Assembly (NCBI GenBank): GCA_034509925.1
Contig: CM067538.1
Location: 2,789,001 to 2,853,000, forward strand
Length of the DNA: 64,000 nt
Source of the DNA: Hirudinaria manillensis
Lineage: Eukaryota; Annelida; Clitellata; Hirudinida; Hirudinidae
Reading direction: 5' to 3'
The translations under genes and the position numbers were made by a program. Below, piece after piece: positions 12,565 through 25,861 of this stretch; position 1 is the stretch's first letter, and each line of letters begins with the position of its first letter. The notes below the pieces were generated by a model that made no database searches, was not told the DNA's origin, and saw only the letters and a list, made by a program, of their open reading frames with translations.

Positions 12565-13083
12565 TCATCCGCAACAACTTCTCGGAGGTGGACAACAACA
12601 ACAAGGTCTTGGCGGGGGACAACAGCCACACTTCGGAGGAGGAGGACAAGGAGGAGGACAAGGAGGAGGACATGGGGGTGGTTTGCAGCAGCACGGAGGA
12701 GGACAAGGAGGTGGACAGGGAGGTGGACAGGGAGGTGGGCAGGGACAAGGACAACAGCAAGGCCTGAGCGGACAGCTTTGGGTGCAACAGGGTTTAGGGC
12801 AACATGGCGGACAACAGGGCTTGGGACAGCAGGGCGGACAGCAAGGAGGAGGACAGCAGGGAATGCAGCAGGGCGGAGGAGGACATCTCCTGACAGGAGG
12901 ACAGGGAGGTTCGCACGTTGGCATCGAACATCGACGAGGGGACTGTCTTGGACAACAGGGAGGTGGCGGACACCTGGGTTGGCATTGAGAAACTGGCGGC
13001 GGACAGCAGGGTCTCGGGCAGCACGGCCTCGGACAACAAGACGGTGGACAGCACGGCGGACTGTTTGCTTGGTGGCAACTCAT
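12565..13083 (-). CDS. Cys/Pro-rich repeat protein 1 (CPP/CCP repeats)
   Basis: Single uninterrupted minus-strand frame of 172 codons starting MSCHQANSPPCCPPSCCPRP and ending in ...PRSCCG plus TGA. Almost the whole protein is Cys and Pro in two repeat types: CCPRP/CCPPC blocks in the first two thirds and PPPC triplets in the last third, separated by short Arg/Gln-containing spacers. No signal peptide is seen. It is clearly paralogous to the smaller protein at 37536-37826: the N-terminal block CCPRPCCPRPCCPP and the upstream DNA are shared. Comparable composition occurs in sperm-tail and mitochondrial-capsule Cys/Pro proteins, keratin-associated proteins and some adhesive or matrix proteins, so a disulfide-crosslinked structural role is an inference. 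The opposite-strand frames here are Gly/Gln- or Arg/Trp-rich shadows. Confidence 0.75.
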   Translation of the reverse strand: MSCHQANSPPCCPPSCCPRPCCPRPCCPPPVSQCQPRCPPPPCCPRQSPRRCSMPTCEPPCPPVRRCPPPPCCIPCCPPPCCPPCCPKPCCPPCCPKPCCTQSCPLRPCCCPCPCPPPCPPPCPPPCPPPCCCKPPPCPPPCPPPCPPPPKCGCCPPPRPCCCCPPPRSCCG

Positions 13084-13238
13084 GACCTTTTTTTTTTATT
13101 TTTAGATTCTTTCGGAGTTTATTTTCGGCTCTTGAACGATGTTGGTGTTCGCTTGAGGCCCCAGTGGTGTTCTGAAAAACGAAATCCGCTCGAATCAGAA
13201 GAGGTGAGATGGTAACGTTAGCGAGAGTAACTCAAATA

Positions 13239-13310
13239 AACCAACCCGATCTACGAAGTTTCTTCGTTGTGAAGAAAGTGACGCATTCGATACCTCATGA
13301 TTTCACAGCA
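13239..13310 (-). promoter_or_regulatory. Conserved upstream element of Cys/Pro gene 1
   Basis: About 155-230 bp upstream of the ATG, this stretch (plus strand: aaccaacccgatct, then gtttcttcgttgtgaagaaa, then gtgacgcattc, then gatttcaca) matches 37970-38050 upstream of the second Cys/Pro gene with only a few differences, while the DNA between it and the ATG is less conserved. That pattern suits a shared core promoter or 5' UTR. GTGACGCA resembles a CRE half-site. Confidence 0.55.
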
Positions 13311-13790
13311 ACGAACAGAATTTCGTTCAATGTTTTTCTGTCCTCTCCTTTGCTTCTAGCGCTTTTATCGGTAGCTGGTTACTGACAAGTTTAACACTGT
13401 CACTTACTGCCGTTAACTATTTATAACATGGGAAGGAAATAATTATAAATTAATTATGAATTAATAACAAACTCTAAAGCTTATTCAGTTGAGCAGTTAC
13501 ATAGCTATTGTTGATGTCACAACAACAACAAAAACAACAATAATAATAAACTTGGTAGTCGAGTTTGTTGCAAAATTTCACAAGCACGAGATTCGCAATT
13601 CACCCTGCGATGCCCGCTGTGAGTCTCCCACGTAGCCAATCAGAGCGGGTCTGTCGGGTGCTGTGCCGTTTTATTGGGGAAGTGCATTGGATTCAATTCA
13701 ATTCTTGAATGAGGTCCGCTTGTGACATTTCATCGCATTTAATCAGGAGTCCCAACGTGCGATCTGCTTTGACGTGTAGTTGTACGAGTT

Positions 13791-13841
<51 letters not shown>

Positions 13842-16357
13842 TCGGTTCGTTAGAGTGGCATATGTCCGGTGGACTTCAAGGCCACTGAGTGGGGGGTTCG
13901 ACTGGTATAACAACATATTTGAACATTTGCAACTTTCAAGGACTCTAGGAATGAAATTAAATTAATAAATGATTAAAATTCCACTTCGCTGTTCATAAAT
14001 AGAACTACCGCTTCTGGTAGCCATCTTGCTGTGAATGTCGTGCCTTTTTACAATGACGTTGTAACACGATTATAATATCTAATCTGTTACGATTAGCAAG
14101 TATGGCAAGTTCTTTCCGTGGTGATAATTAGATGTTAATGGAACCAAAGATAGTCAATGTAGTGACCTTTGGAAGATCCAAGAATATTTAAAGGGTGAAG
14201 GTTATTTTAAATTCAACACATTTATTTATTTTTTATTCCAAATAAAGGAACGATAATAACTTTGAAAGATGTCTTGATAAAGCCTTTTATACTTGTATAT
14301 TAGTATATATTATTATTACCATCATCATCTCTATTTTTATACATCCTAAAAGAAAATTTGCTAAAACCACCGATCCAGAAATTCATTCTTTTGAATCATT
14401 TGGAAAATCCAATGCGGCCGTGACTTGAAATATGTATGACTAACACGTTGAAATAATGCTACTCTGCTGTTTTTATCGTTAAACTGTAATTATTTCAGTT
14501 CGAAAACACTTGAAATTCGATTTCCAAATTGTTATACCGAAAATAACCACAAAACTAATAATGGAACCGAACTCTGGTTTCGATTAACCTTAACCCTAAC
14601 CCTGCTTTTGGTACTTTATTCATATTTATTTAATTTTTCCACTTATGAAAATATCCAAAATCTTCATAATCATTTTCCTGTTGAAATCTCCCTGCTGAGC
14701 TTCAAAACAAGTTTCTCGTCTTTAAAGTTTGACTTCTGGGGACGGTAAAATAGGACACGAAATCAATATTGTTTTGCAGTGCAATGTTTGTCCGAAAAAC
14801 TGAAGGAGGGACCCCAACAAAATGATTTTGAGTATTGACCCGGGCTCAGAAACCCCTGGCCACGCCTATGGTCCAAACCTCTTTTGAATGCATTTCAATT
14901 TGCTGGACCATTTCCCTACTGTTGTTTACTTTCTTCTGGTTTTGTGATGTAATTCCGCTTTAATTAGTCTATCTTTTGGCTGAAACCTTGTATTTGCCTG
15001 ACTTGAAATCAAGACGCTTCCATTAAATTATATGTTTTTCTGTAAGAATATTCCTGAAGCACAACATTCGTTTTAAATTACTCTTAAAAAACTTACAGGT
15101 TTTTGTTCTGCAATATCAATGCTTCTCTGGAACTTATGAACCATCAGAGCCACTCATAATACCACGAGATTACTAAACTTCGTGAGATTATTTCACTAAA
15201 TATAAACAAAGGGTTGCTAGGTTGGGTTACGATAATTTGTTTAAGAAAGCTCGTGTATCGGAATTTCATAATAAACCATTTATAATTGAAATTATTTGAT
15301 AAATTTTTACTTAAATTGTATAAATTTGGAAAGAGTCCAAATTGGAGCAATTGTTCGTGGTTTCTTAAAATCCATAAGATTATCTTTTGCAGGCAATTTC
15401 AGGTGGAAATATTTTGGACTAAACATTATTTGTTCGCTCTCTTTGCAAGGCTCCCTGAAGGAATTCTGAATGAAGAATCTAATGAGGCGCAGACAAGGAT
15501 TATGAAAAATAATTTCATTATAGAGAAGGAAGATGAGGAAGAGGAAGATGATGATGATGATGAGCTGATATCGTAAACGATTGCGTGGAACCATTCCAAA
15601 AATCTTCTTAAATTCCTTAGGTATAATTTTCAGAGTTTTCAGAAAATAGTCGAAAATTAGGCATTCTTTTGGTTAAAAGTGAAATTAAAATCACCACGCA
15701 ACCATTGCTGTTTTATAAATCGGAAGCCGATGAAAAAATAAATACTTTTAAAAACATTTCCAATTCCTCTTGCAACGTTGAAACCACAAAAAAAGCTTCG
15801 AAGCGTCGGTTTTTAGTCTTCAATTGTCGGTGTTTTTCCGAAAACATCCGAAAACAAAGCAATTTCCTACGCCCGTCATTTTGTGAGTTTGTAAATAATA
15901 AGGTTATTTAGTAATTACACAATTAATTGTAATTATTCGAGTTACAAATTCAAATTATGTGATATAAATTTACTACAAGACATATAACTCAAGAACAGTT
16001 CAAGGAGTTGTTATTGATCGAGTAATCGTCCTATAATTAAACTTTCATAAATTGGCTTGGAATATTATGGTCATAGCCATAGATATGGGATAGTCTTTTG
16101 GCAGCCAGCAACATCCGAAGGCATGGTCCATGGCATGTCATGTTTTACGATTTACAGTAAAATAATAAAGTATTTTCAAACAGCCACTATATTTCAATGC
16201 AAGTATATTTACAATTCCTTAAATCGAATCCATAAATAGAAATTTCTATCACATGGTGCCGTCCTAAAAATAAAAGTAGTAAAACAAAGTTATCGTCACG
16301 GAACAAACGGGTTTCAAACAAACAACAAAACAAGAATCAACTGGAGTCATTCCGCTG
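13311..16357. other. Intergenic, repeats and AT-rich DNA
   Basis: Holds an (AAT)n run (13794-13840), a short telomere-like stretch of about two and a half units (aaccctaaccct, near 14588-14601), a segment near 14850-14875 that looks like a common repeat end, and an open frame around 15394-15576 after an acceptor-like tttgcag, ending in an acidic tail (EEEEDDDDDEL). The last might be a terminal exon of something, but nothing supports it further. Confidence 0.4.
13840..13905 (+). mobile_element. tRNA-derived SINE head (degenerate)
   Basis: TTAGAGTGGCATA resembles a pol III A box and GGGGGTTCGACTGG a B box, about 45 bp apart as in a tRNA, but the intervening arms do not fold as a proper tRNA. 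It directly follows an (AAT)n run. Confidence 0.35.
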
Positions 16358-16504
16358 TCACAGGGACTGAAACTTAAGCCACTCCCTCCTCTCTGGGGGC
16401 ACGTCGTCGTACCCCAAAGGGGGGCCCTCGTAGGCCCCGTAGGAAGTCACGTGACCGTCCTCCTTGTACAGCTGATTGGTCGTGTTATAAAAGCTCAACC
16501 AGGA

Positions 16505-16535
<31 letters not shown>

Positions 16536-17990
16536 CTGTTGGCTCCGAAGTTTGGGGAGGCGTGGTGCGGATAGAGCGGGGAGTGGCCGAAAGATGGGGA
16601 GGTCGAGGAAAGTTGGGGAGAAAACGAGGGTGAGTAGTTGTACGAGGGTAGGAAGGGTGATGAGTAGTAGTAGCGCTGGTTGAAGCAGTCGGCGCCCGGA
16701 CTCGTCGAGTATTGACGCTGGCGACAGAAATTGGACGCTGCTGCTGCTGATGATGATGATCCCGGGAAGCAGGAAGCCATAGGTGCGTCTTTGTGGAGCA
16801 GGGGACTTAAACGGTAGAAGCTACTGGTAGCGGATGGTAGTGGACTCGGTGGCTTCGCGGTCATCTGTAGGTGAGACGACGACGATAGCGAGGGAGACAG
16901 CGATGATAGCGACGGAGAAGTCGATTCTTCGCTGTTCGGAGAGGCGTGGAGATCTTTCAGTGCGGATTCCTCCGAGGGCGTCGAGTGGTTGAACTTTCTG
17001 CTCGTCGACGATTTGCCAGGGGTTTTAATCAGGGGCAGGTCATCCATCTTGGACTTGTCCGATGTCTTCTGCTGCTGGCGGCATTTGGCCCTCCTGTTCT
17101 TGAACCAAACCTGAGACGAGAGAATAGTAGTCGTTGTTGTAATCACTATTATAATGATATTTTATTAATATTATTAACATTATTAATATTATTATTATTA
17201 TCGTCATTATCATTATTATTATTTGTCAAATATTAACTTGCATTACAATTCACAAAGACAGTTCATAGACCAGCATAAACAAACAGTGAATTGCGATGCA
17301 AATATAAATCGCTTATTTACATTAAAAAATAAAAACAAACCTGCTGTTTTAAGATGTCATTGAAATGCACAACATGTCTCGAATAAAATAATTTTAAAAA
17401 TAAATAATATAAAAAAAACAAAAATTGAAATAATTTCATAAACAACTCCTGGTTGCCATGGTTTTCAATTTTAAATACGACTCACAACAAACTGTCCTAA
17501 ACTAAGACTCAGCACGACAGATATGAGTCGCCAGCGAATACATTTGTATCTATATGCTTATTATTTATAACTTATTACTATATTTATAATTTATTACTAT
17601 ATATTATTATCTATATTATATTTATTATCTTTAATTACATATTGATTTATAATCCATATTACGAGTATTTGAATATTTAACCAATCTCGTGGACACCACT
17701 ACAAGATGCATAGCACACTTTGTCTATCCTAATCGGTCCTGAAGACATACTTTTCAATCGATCCATCATTGATATAGCGCCCTACTTAAAAGGGCTAGAC
17801 GTCTAGCACGACACCGAATTGAATCCACCAACCTGAACCCTGGACTCTGGCAGGTTGATTTTCATGGCAACCTCTTCCCTCATGAAGATGTCAGGGTACC
17901 TCGTCTTTTGGAACAACGTTTCCAACACGTCCAACTGTGTTCTCGTGAAAGTCGTTCTCTCACGTCTCTGCTTCCTGGTTGAATTCACCC
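16358..17990 (-). CDS. otx: OTX homeodomain transcription factor (homeodomain and C-terminal exons)
   Basis: Paired-like K50 homeodomain regulator of anterior/head and eye development, acting in the nucleus on TAATCC-type sites. Two exons on the minus strand: 17990-17833, containing [19 protein letters not shown] through INLPESRVQ, and 17110-16358, beginning [14 protein letters not shown] and ending in a TGA stop. The joined homeodomain is nearly identical to OTX proteins, with the diagnostic Lys at position 50 (VQVWFKNRR). The C-terminal exon adds about 235 residues, Ser/Pro/Tyr-rich with a short Ala run and an Asn run, and ends WLKFQSL, like the OTX tail. The intron splits the homeodomain at the Q-V junction, as in other OTX genes. 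The homeodomain exon starts in phase 1 after cattacag, so at least one upstream coding exon exists; a phase-compatible candidate lies at 24983-25200. A retrotransposon lies just upstream of this exon. Confidence 0.93.
17111..17832 (-). other. OTX intron inside the homeodomain
   Basis: A 722-bp intron with canonical donor (CAG|gttggt) and acceptor (cgtctcag). AT-rich, with an (ATT)-type run at 17160-17225 and no coding sequence. Confidence 0.8.
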
Positions 17991-18005
17991 CTGTAATGTC
18001 GTCGT

Positions 18006-19469
18006 GTTATTGTTATTGTTATTGTTATTGTTATTATTATTATTATTATTTTTTTTTTTCTTCCCTTTATTTTCTCGGCCAAAAAAATCATCCAACAGCA
18101 AACGCGATCATCAAACACCTCAACTAACATCCACTGTCCCCCCTCCGGGCCCGAGATCACCCCGGGACATATTGCAACCGTATTCCCCAGCGCCAACAAC
18201 ACCGCGCTATAAACAAGCGACATCAACCATAATCAATCACTATAGTCCAATTCGCCGGCGCCAACGTTTATGAGTTCTGCGCTTATGGAATTTCCACATA
18301 AGGTAGGTGTCCAGCAAAACCGATGTTGCCAGGTACATCATGCCGTTTCTGGACAGACCGATGCCCCGCCATGACGAGTAAGATCTGGAGGATATCACTC
18401 CTCTGAAGTTGCATACAAAGGCGGTTACTATGATCTTCGGAGAGAGAGCACCCCCAGGGTTATTGTTAGACATCCAGATGTGGATGTCTTTGGAGTTATA
18501 TTTCCCTGTCTTGGATGAGTGGACCTCGTCCAGTGAGGCGGTATCAGAGACAATGGTGACGTCGCATACGATTGAATCGTCCTTACTCCATGCGACTAGA
18601 TCAGGGACTCTGATGCCTTCCTCAACTCGTATCCTCGGCTCGATTTTGGTGAAGTACCCTTTCTCGGCCAACTTCGTTTCCAGCCGATGGACGAGGTTGT
18701 TGTGCCTCTCTCGTCTTGATACATCCATTCCTGGACAAACCTGGAAAATGTGATCCAGGCTCTCAATGACTCTGCAACCGGCGTCACACTTGGTGTTTAC
18801 CTCTGGATGATATCTGGAAACCCGGAGATTGCATGGGAGGACACCTGCTCTGACCTTTAAGCACTTTAAGTAGTCACTCGGGAACAATCTTGAACGCCCA
18901 TCCGCGATCCATTCACTGATACCGACACCCTGGAAAAAGGACTGGAGTCCAAATCCGTCTACCGAGCTGTAAAGGCTCTCGAGAGTCTCTTCCTTAAGTC
19001 GTTTTTTGGCTGACGACTCCGAATTTAATTGCCCGAACTTCCTGTGTTCTCCAAGGACGATGCTGTTGTCCTTTAGAGTGTCGAGCAAGAATTCGTCTTC
19101 ATTGCTTTTCGAGCGAGCCATCATAGATCTCATTCTGCTGGTTCTGATGAGTGGAACCCACTTTCTGAGCTGCAGTAGTCCCAATCCACCAAACTTCAGC
19201 CCCGCATGGAAGAAGGCGGTCGGCGTGTCTTTTGGGAGGCGCAGCCATTGCCTGACGGCGGATCTTACTTTCGTGTCTGCAGCCTTTAGAGATTTCAAAG
19301 AGATTTTATTGAAGGTAAGATAGTGCACGAGGCTTGGAATAAGGTTCGATCTTAGGGTGTAGAGTTTTTGATTTGGCTTTAAAGGAGCTCTAGATATTGC
19401 ATGCAAGGATTTATGCATTCTGTCGCCTAGTGACGCGTATTTCATTTTTGGGCCAATGTCAATTCCAAG
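18006..19469 (-). mobile_element. 5'-truncated R2/R4 (Dong-like) non-LTR retrotransposon
   Basis: Minus-strand insertion. The body runs from 19469 to about 18060 and ends in a poly-A plus (AAT)n/(AACAAT)n tail at 18059-18006. The upstream edge abuts a (AAT)n microsatellite of about 135 bp. It encodes an open frame of about 410 codons (see the CDS entry), followed by a 3' UTR of about 180 bp. The RT fingers and palm are missing, typical of 5' truncation during target-primed reverse transcription. The intact frame suggests a young insertion. The tail stops 16 bp from the OTX homeodomain exon acceptor. A single restriction-like endonuclease and a TAA-repeat location are known features of Dong elements in the R4 clade; clade assignment here is inferred. 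Confidence 0.8.
18240..19469 (-). CDS. Retrotransposon ORF C-terminus: RT thumb, CCHC knuckle, restriction-like endonuclease
   Basis: The frame enters from the truncated edge at LGIDIGPKMKYASLGDRM, typical of the RT-thumb border in R2-group proteins. In order: thumb/connection with QWLRLPKDTPTAFFH; a CX3CX7HX4C knuckle (CDAGCRVIESLDHIFQVC); then the endonuclease signature RVPDLVAWSKDD followed by VCDVTIVSD, i.e. a PD-X12-D active-site arrangement; then a basic tail ending RRRIGL and a TAG stop at 18240-18242. There are no internal stops or frameshifts. Without the catalytic RT palm it cannot be autonomous. The CCHC plus PD-D order identifies the site-specific R2/R4/NeSL group rather than APE-endonuclease LINEs. 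Confidence 0.85.
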   Translation of the reverse strand, partial: LGIDIGPKMKYASLGDRMHKSLHAISRAPLKPNQKLYTLRSNLIPSLVHYLTFNKISLKSLKAADTKVRSAVRQWLRLPKDTPTAFFHAGLKFGGLGLLQLRKWVPLIRTSRMRSMMARSKSNEDEFLLDTLKDNSIVLGEHRKFGQLNSESSAKKRLKEETLESLYSSVDGFGLQSFFQGVGISEWIADGRSRLFPSDYLKCLKVRAGVLPCNLRVSRYHPEVNTKCDAGCRVIESLDHIFQVCPGMDVSRRERHNNLVHRLETKLAEKGYFTKIEPRIRVEEGIRVPDLVAWSKDDSIVCDVTIVSDTASLDEVHSSKTGKYNSKDIHIWMSNNNPGGALSPKIIVTAFVCNFRGVISSRSYSSWRGIGLSRNGMMYLATSVLLDTYLMWKFHKRRTHKRWRRRIGL

Positions 19470-19640
<171 letters not shown>

Positions 19641-19959
19641 AACACCACCATCATCGTCATCAGAATCGCCGTCATCGCTATCATCAGATTTCCTTTAGAA
19701 ATTTCCCAACGCCACGTCACGTGACTCGCTGGATTATCGAAAGATGGCAGTCATTGAGGAGGAAGGGGAGATGGGGGGGATGAGGAAGAGGAGGGGGTGG
19801 GGCTATCATTGGAGCCTCTGAGGGTGCGTTTTGTTCAAAGAAACAGAAAGAGACCGCTTTCAGGAGAAACACTTTAAAAACAACGCATTTTTTAAATATT
19901 TCTTTGAAAAATTATATATTAAGTGGGTTCATAGGGGTCATAATGATTATAATCGCATA

Positions 19960-20010
<51 letters not shown>

Positions 20011-20076
20011 ATTATTAATAATAATAATAACATTAATATCATTCTAATAATAATAATATTAATAATAATAATAATA
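19960..20076. repeat. (AAT)n microsatellite
   Basis: Interrupted TAA/AAT runs immediately 5' of the plus-strand LINE fragment. Confidence 0.9.
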
Positions 20077-20459
20077 AAAAGCAACAGTGGACCAAGGAGA
20101 TCCAAGTCTTGCCTGCTAATCGATATTTCAGTCCCGGATGATAAGAACATCGCGCTGAAAGAAGCTGAAAAAAATTAGCAAATACAAGGACCTGGAGATT
20201 GAAATCAACCGGATGTGGAAAGTGAAGTCTAAAGTCGTTCCGGTAATTGTAGGAGCGCTCGGAACGCTAAGAAAAGACTTTACAAAGTATGTAGAGTTGA
20301 TACCAGGACGACCAAAGACTTCGGAGATTCAGAAGATCTCCTTACTGGGCACTGCCCACATTCTTCGAAAAGTTCTTGTGTGAATTGCTGAGAGCATTGG
20401 TAGTGCTCAGCATTCATTCATCACCGGCTGTGAGACCGAGAAGAAGCAGGAAAAATGTG

Positions 20460-20495
<36 letters not shown>
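20077..20495 (+). pseudogene. Non-LTR retrotransposon 3'-end fragment, frameshifted
   Basis: The plus strand encodes [19 protein letters not shown], then after a +1 shift in a run of seven A's continues [35 protein letters not shown] and [19 protein letters not shown] before a stop. This is the C-terminal block that follows the RT domain in a large group of invertebrate non-LTR ORFs (a D.xxP.D...KYxDL..E..R.W pattern with a VIVGALG motif). The tail continues with the usual AVRPRRSRKN stretch and then a (TAA)n run from about 20460. It is both frameshifted and 5'-truncated, so it is dead. Confidence 0.7.
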
Positions 20496-20497
<2 letters not shown>

Positions 20498-20805
20498 TAA
20501 TATTAGTAATATATTACCAAGCATGACTTTAAATTTATTACTTCACACCCAAGCATACTCATTGGTTCCAATTTTTATGCTTAGTAACAATGCGTTATGA
20601 TAAGTTGTGATAACGATAGCATTCATCATTCATTCACGTTGGTCATGGTGATGATGATGATGATGATGATGATGACGGTAATGACATAGACAACGATGAT
20701 GGTGATGATGATGATGATGCTGTCGAACAATTTGGTTAATGTTAATATTATCATTTTAACAACACCGTGACCATCCAAGTGGTGTCATTGCTGGTGATGA
20801 CAAAC

Positions 20806-20955
20806 GATGAAGATGATAATGATGATGACGACGATGAAGATGATAATGATGATGACGACGATGAAGATGATAATGATGATGATGACGACGATGAAGATGA
20901 TAATGATGATGACGACGACGGTGAAGATGATAATGATGATGATGACAACGATTTT
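20806..20955. repeat. GATGATGAC minisatellite (24-27 bp unit)
   Basis: Five or six units of aatgatgatgacgacgatga plus agat, with indels of one codon. Both strands give long biased frames; none looks like a gene. Confidence 0.9.
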
Positions 20956-21247
20956 AATGCATATAATATTGCATATTGATGATATCATGATGATTATTGC
21001 GCGTGATCTACGTATAACTTTGATCCTCCGATGAGGACGAAGACGACGACAACGAGGAGGAGGAACAAGTGCAGCGCAGAAAAAATGTTTTGTATTTTTT
21101 TTTACGCGAGGTGGTGCTATGCGGCATTGTTTGTCGAGTCAGTCCTTGATGGTATGAGAAAGATAAACTCTCAGTGGCTGTTTGTCAGAACAACTTCTCT
21201 GCTGTTTGACATCGTGGCCTTCTTAAGTCGGCCAGTTGTTCTTGCAA

Positions 21248-21375
21248 TGTCATCGGCATCGTCACCGTCATCGTCATCATCATCGTCATCGTTATCATCA
21301 TCGTCACCGTCATCGTCATCGTCATCATCATCGTCATCGTCATCATCGTCGTCGTCATCGTCATCATCTCCTCCC
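21248..21375. repeat. TCATCG / TCATCATCG imperfect microsatellite
   Basis: A run of tcatcg, tcaccg and tcatcatcg units. The acidic or Ser-rich frames through it are consequences of the repeat. Confidence 0.9.
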
Positions 21376-21794
21376 TCATCATCACGTGCAACAAGCAGCA
21401 AAGAAACCCAGTTTTCTCCAACACGTCCAACAACACCTGACGTGATAATGAATCGCTTTGGAATGTTAAACAGCGATGAATAAATTATGTTAATGCCGTT
21501 CATTTGTTTACATGCCGAGAAGGTGATAATTAAACATGATCCTAATTATACTTGTGAACACGAGCTGATGACATTGGGTGACATCTCGAAGCAGGAGACG
21601 ACGTCGTATTTTGATTGCAGTGATTTTTAATCACCTCGATCACGTGATCTTCGGAAGTTCATCTGAATATGTTTAATTTCAATATTATGTTTATTAATTA
21701 GCTTAATTATTAAATTAATTAATCGCAACGTAACTATAATTATTCTTAATTATCTAGCTCCGTTTCTATCTAGTTTCAAAATATATTATTATTA

Positions 21795-21825
<31 letters not shown>

Positions 21826-21845
21826 AGGCTTTTATTACGTAAAAA

Positions 21846-22072
21846 AACATTATATTATATTATATTATATTATATTATATTATATTATATTATATTATAT
21901 TATATTATATTATATTATATTATATTATATTATATTATATTATATTATATTATATTATATTATATTATATTATATTATATTATATTATATTATATTATAT
22001 TATATTATATTATATTATATTATATTATATTATATTATATTTATATTATATTATATTATATTATATTGAATT
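21846..22072. repeat. Long pure (TATAT/ATATT)n pentanucleotide array
   Basis: More than 40 copies of the pentamer TATAT (ttatattatat) with only one or two interruptions over about 225 bp. Such purity implies recent expansion or strong slippage. Confidence 0.97.
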
Positions 22073-24807
<2,735 letters not shown>

Positions 24808-24811
24808 ATGA

Positions 24812-24953
24812 CATATGGATGGACGGTCGGATGGATGGATGGACGGACGGACGGATGGATGGATGGATGGACGGCTGGACGGATGGACGGATGGACGGAT
24901 GGACGGATGGACGGATGGATGGATGGATGGATGAATGAATGGATGAATGAATG
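24812..24953. repeat. (GGAT/GGAC)n tetranucleotide array
   Basis: About 35 units mixing ggat, ggac and a few gaat. It lies directly 3' (minus strand) of the candidate coding exon at 24983-25200. Confidence 0.95.
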
Positions 24954-24982
24954 GATGCTCACTGTGCACAGCATCACACGTG

Positions 24983-25200
24983 GATTTCATCTTCTTGTCG
25001 TCTTCGTCCAAAGTTGTCGACAGGGAGCAGTAATCTTCGAGTTTGTAACGAGTCGAAAAGGAGGACGACGACGACGACGATGACCTCGCCGTGACCTGAT
25101 TGGAGGTCAGGGGTGGAATGGAGGATAAGTAGGAGAATTTCTGGTTCAACCTGGGGTTCAAATGGTCCTGGTACGAATCCATTGCCGTGTGGTGTGCCAT
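24983..25200 (-). CDS. Candidate upstream coding exon, possibly OTX exon 1
   Basis: A minus-strand exon-like frame begins ATGGCACACC right after an acceptor-like catccaacag and reads [18 protein letters not shown], a Ser run, then [21 protein letters not shown] possible donor, TCCACGT|gtgatg, leaves phase 1, which is the phase needed by the OTX homeodomain exon at 17990; joining gives a Trp codon and then [12 protein letters not shown]. The sequence is GC-richer than its surroundings and lacks the conserved vertebrate OTX N-terminus, so assignment rests only on phase, strand and position. It could equally be an exon of an unrelated gene. Confidence 0.35.
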
Positions 25201-25266
25201 CTGTTGGATGCAATTTACAATCGTTAAATTTAGTTAATAGTTAAAATATTCTTATTTCTGATATTA

Positions 25267-25277
25267 ATAAAATTCTG

Positions 25278-25318
<41 letters not shown>

Positions 25319-25320
25319 TT
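25267..25320. repeat. (AAT)n microsatellite
   Basis: About 14 AAT units upstream of the candidate exon. Confidence 0.95.
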
Positions 25321-25589
25321 GTATTATTTGAAATTTATATTATTCATAGCAAATATTCTCTGTAACTGAACATTTACGTGTTATCAAGATAAATCGGCAA
25401 ATGTGGAATAATTGAAGAAAATAGGTCTTTTTTTCATTAATTAAAATTAATTGCGAATAAATTGAAGTGAATTTAATTGTTTTTTATTTATATTTTAATT
25501 GGCTTAAAGTGTCACTGTGCACGCACACACAGCCAAGCACACACCGTCACACCTTTAATCTCCGTTCAATCCACGTGGAAGAAGAATGA

Positions 25590-25785
25590 AACGCATTTCC
25601 ATCATTTTGATCATCATCGTCGTCATCATCATCCCCACTGTATCATCATTATCGTCATCATCGTCGTCGTCATCATCATCGTCATCGTCATCATCATCAT
25701 CATCGCCATGTTTCAAAATTTTGTCAATTCATCACATCGTACCGATGATGATGATGATGATGATGATGATGACGACGGCGATTTT
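25590..25785. repeat. TCATCG and GATGAT trinucleotide-type runs
   Basis: Imperfect TCATCATCG repeats (25600-25705) then a GATGATG run (25743-25775). Confidence 0.9.
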
Positions 25786-25861
25786 CAATGTCGTAGCATT
25801 TGTCGACAAATTACAATTAACGAACAAGTCGTAAATGACAGACATCTTTATTCATCCACTT

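Noticed and set aside
12517-13215. Arg/Trp/Thr-rich 232-codon and Gly/Gln-rich 150-codon plus-strand frames
   Set aside because: Shadows of the Cys/Pro repeat gene on the minus strand; the minus strand has the paralogue-conserved start and upstream block.
14588-14601. Telomere-like aaccctaaccct
   Set aside because: Only about two and a half units; not enough for an interstitial telomere.
15394-15576. Terminal-exon-like frame with acidic tail
   Set aside because: Has an acceptor-like start, but no partner exon, poly(A) signal or recognisable family.
20751-21480. Asp/Ser-rich open frames of 70-150 codons
   Set aside because: Fully explained by GAT/GAC and TCA/TCG minisatellites; no conserved domain.
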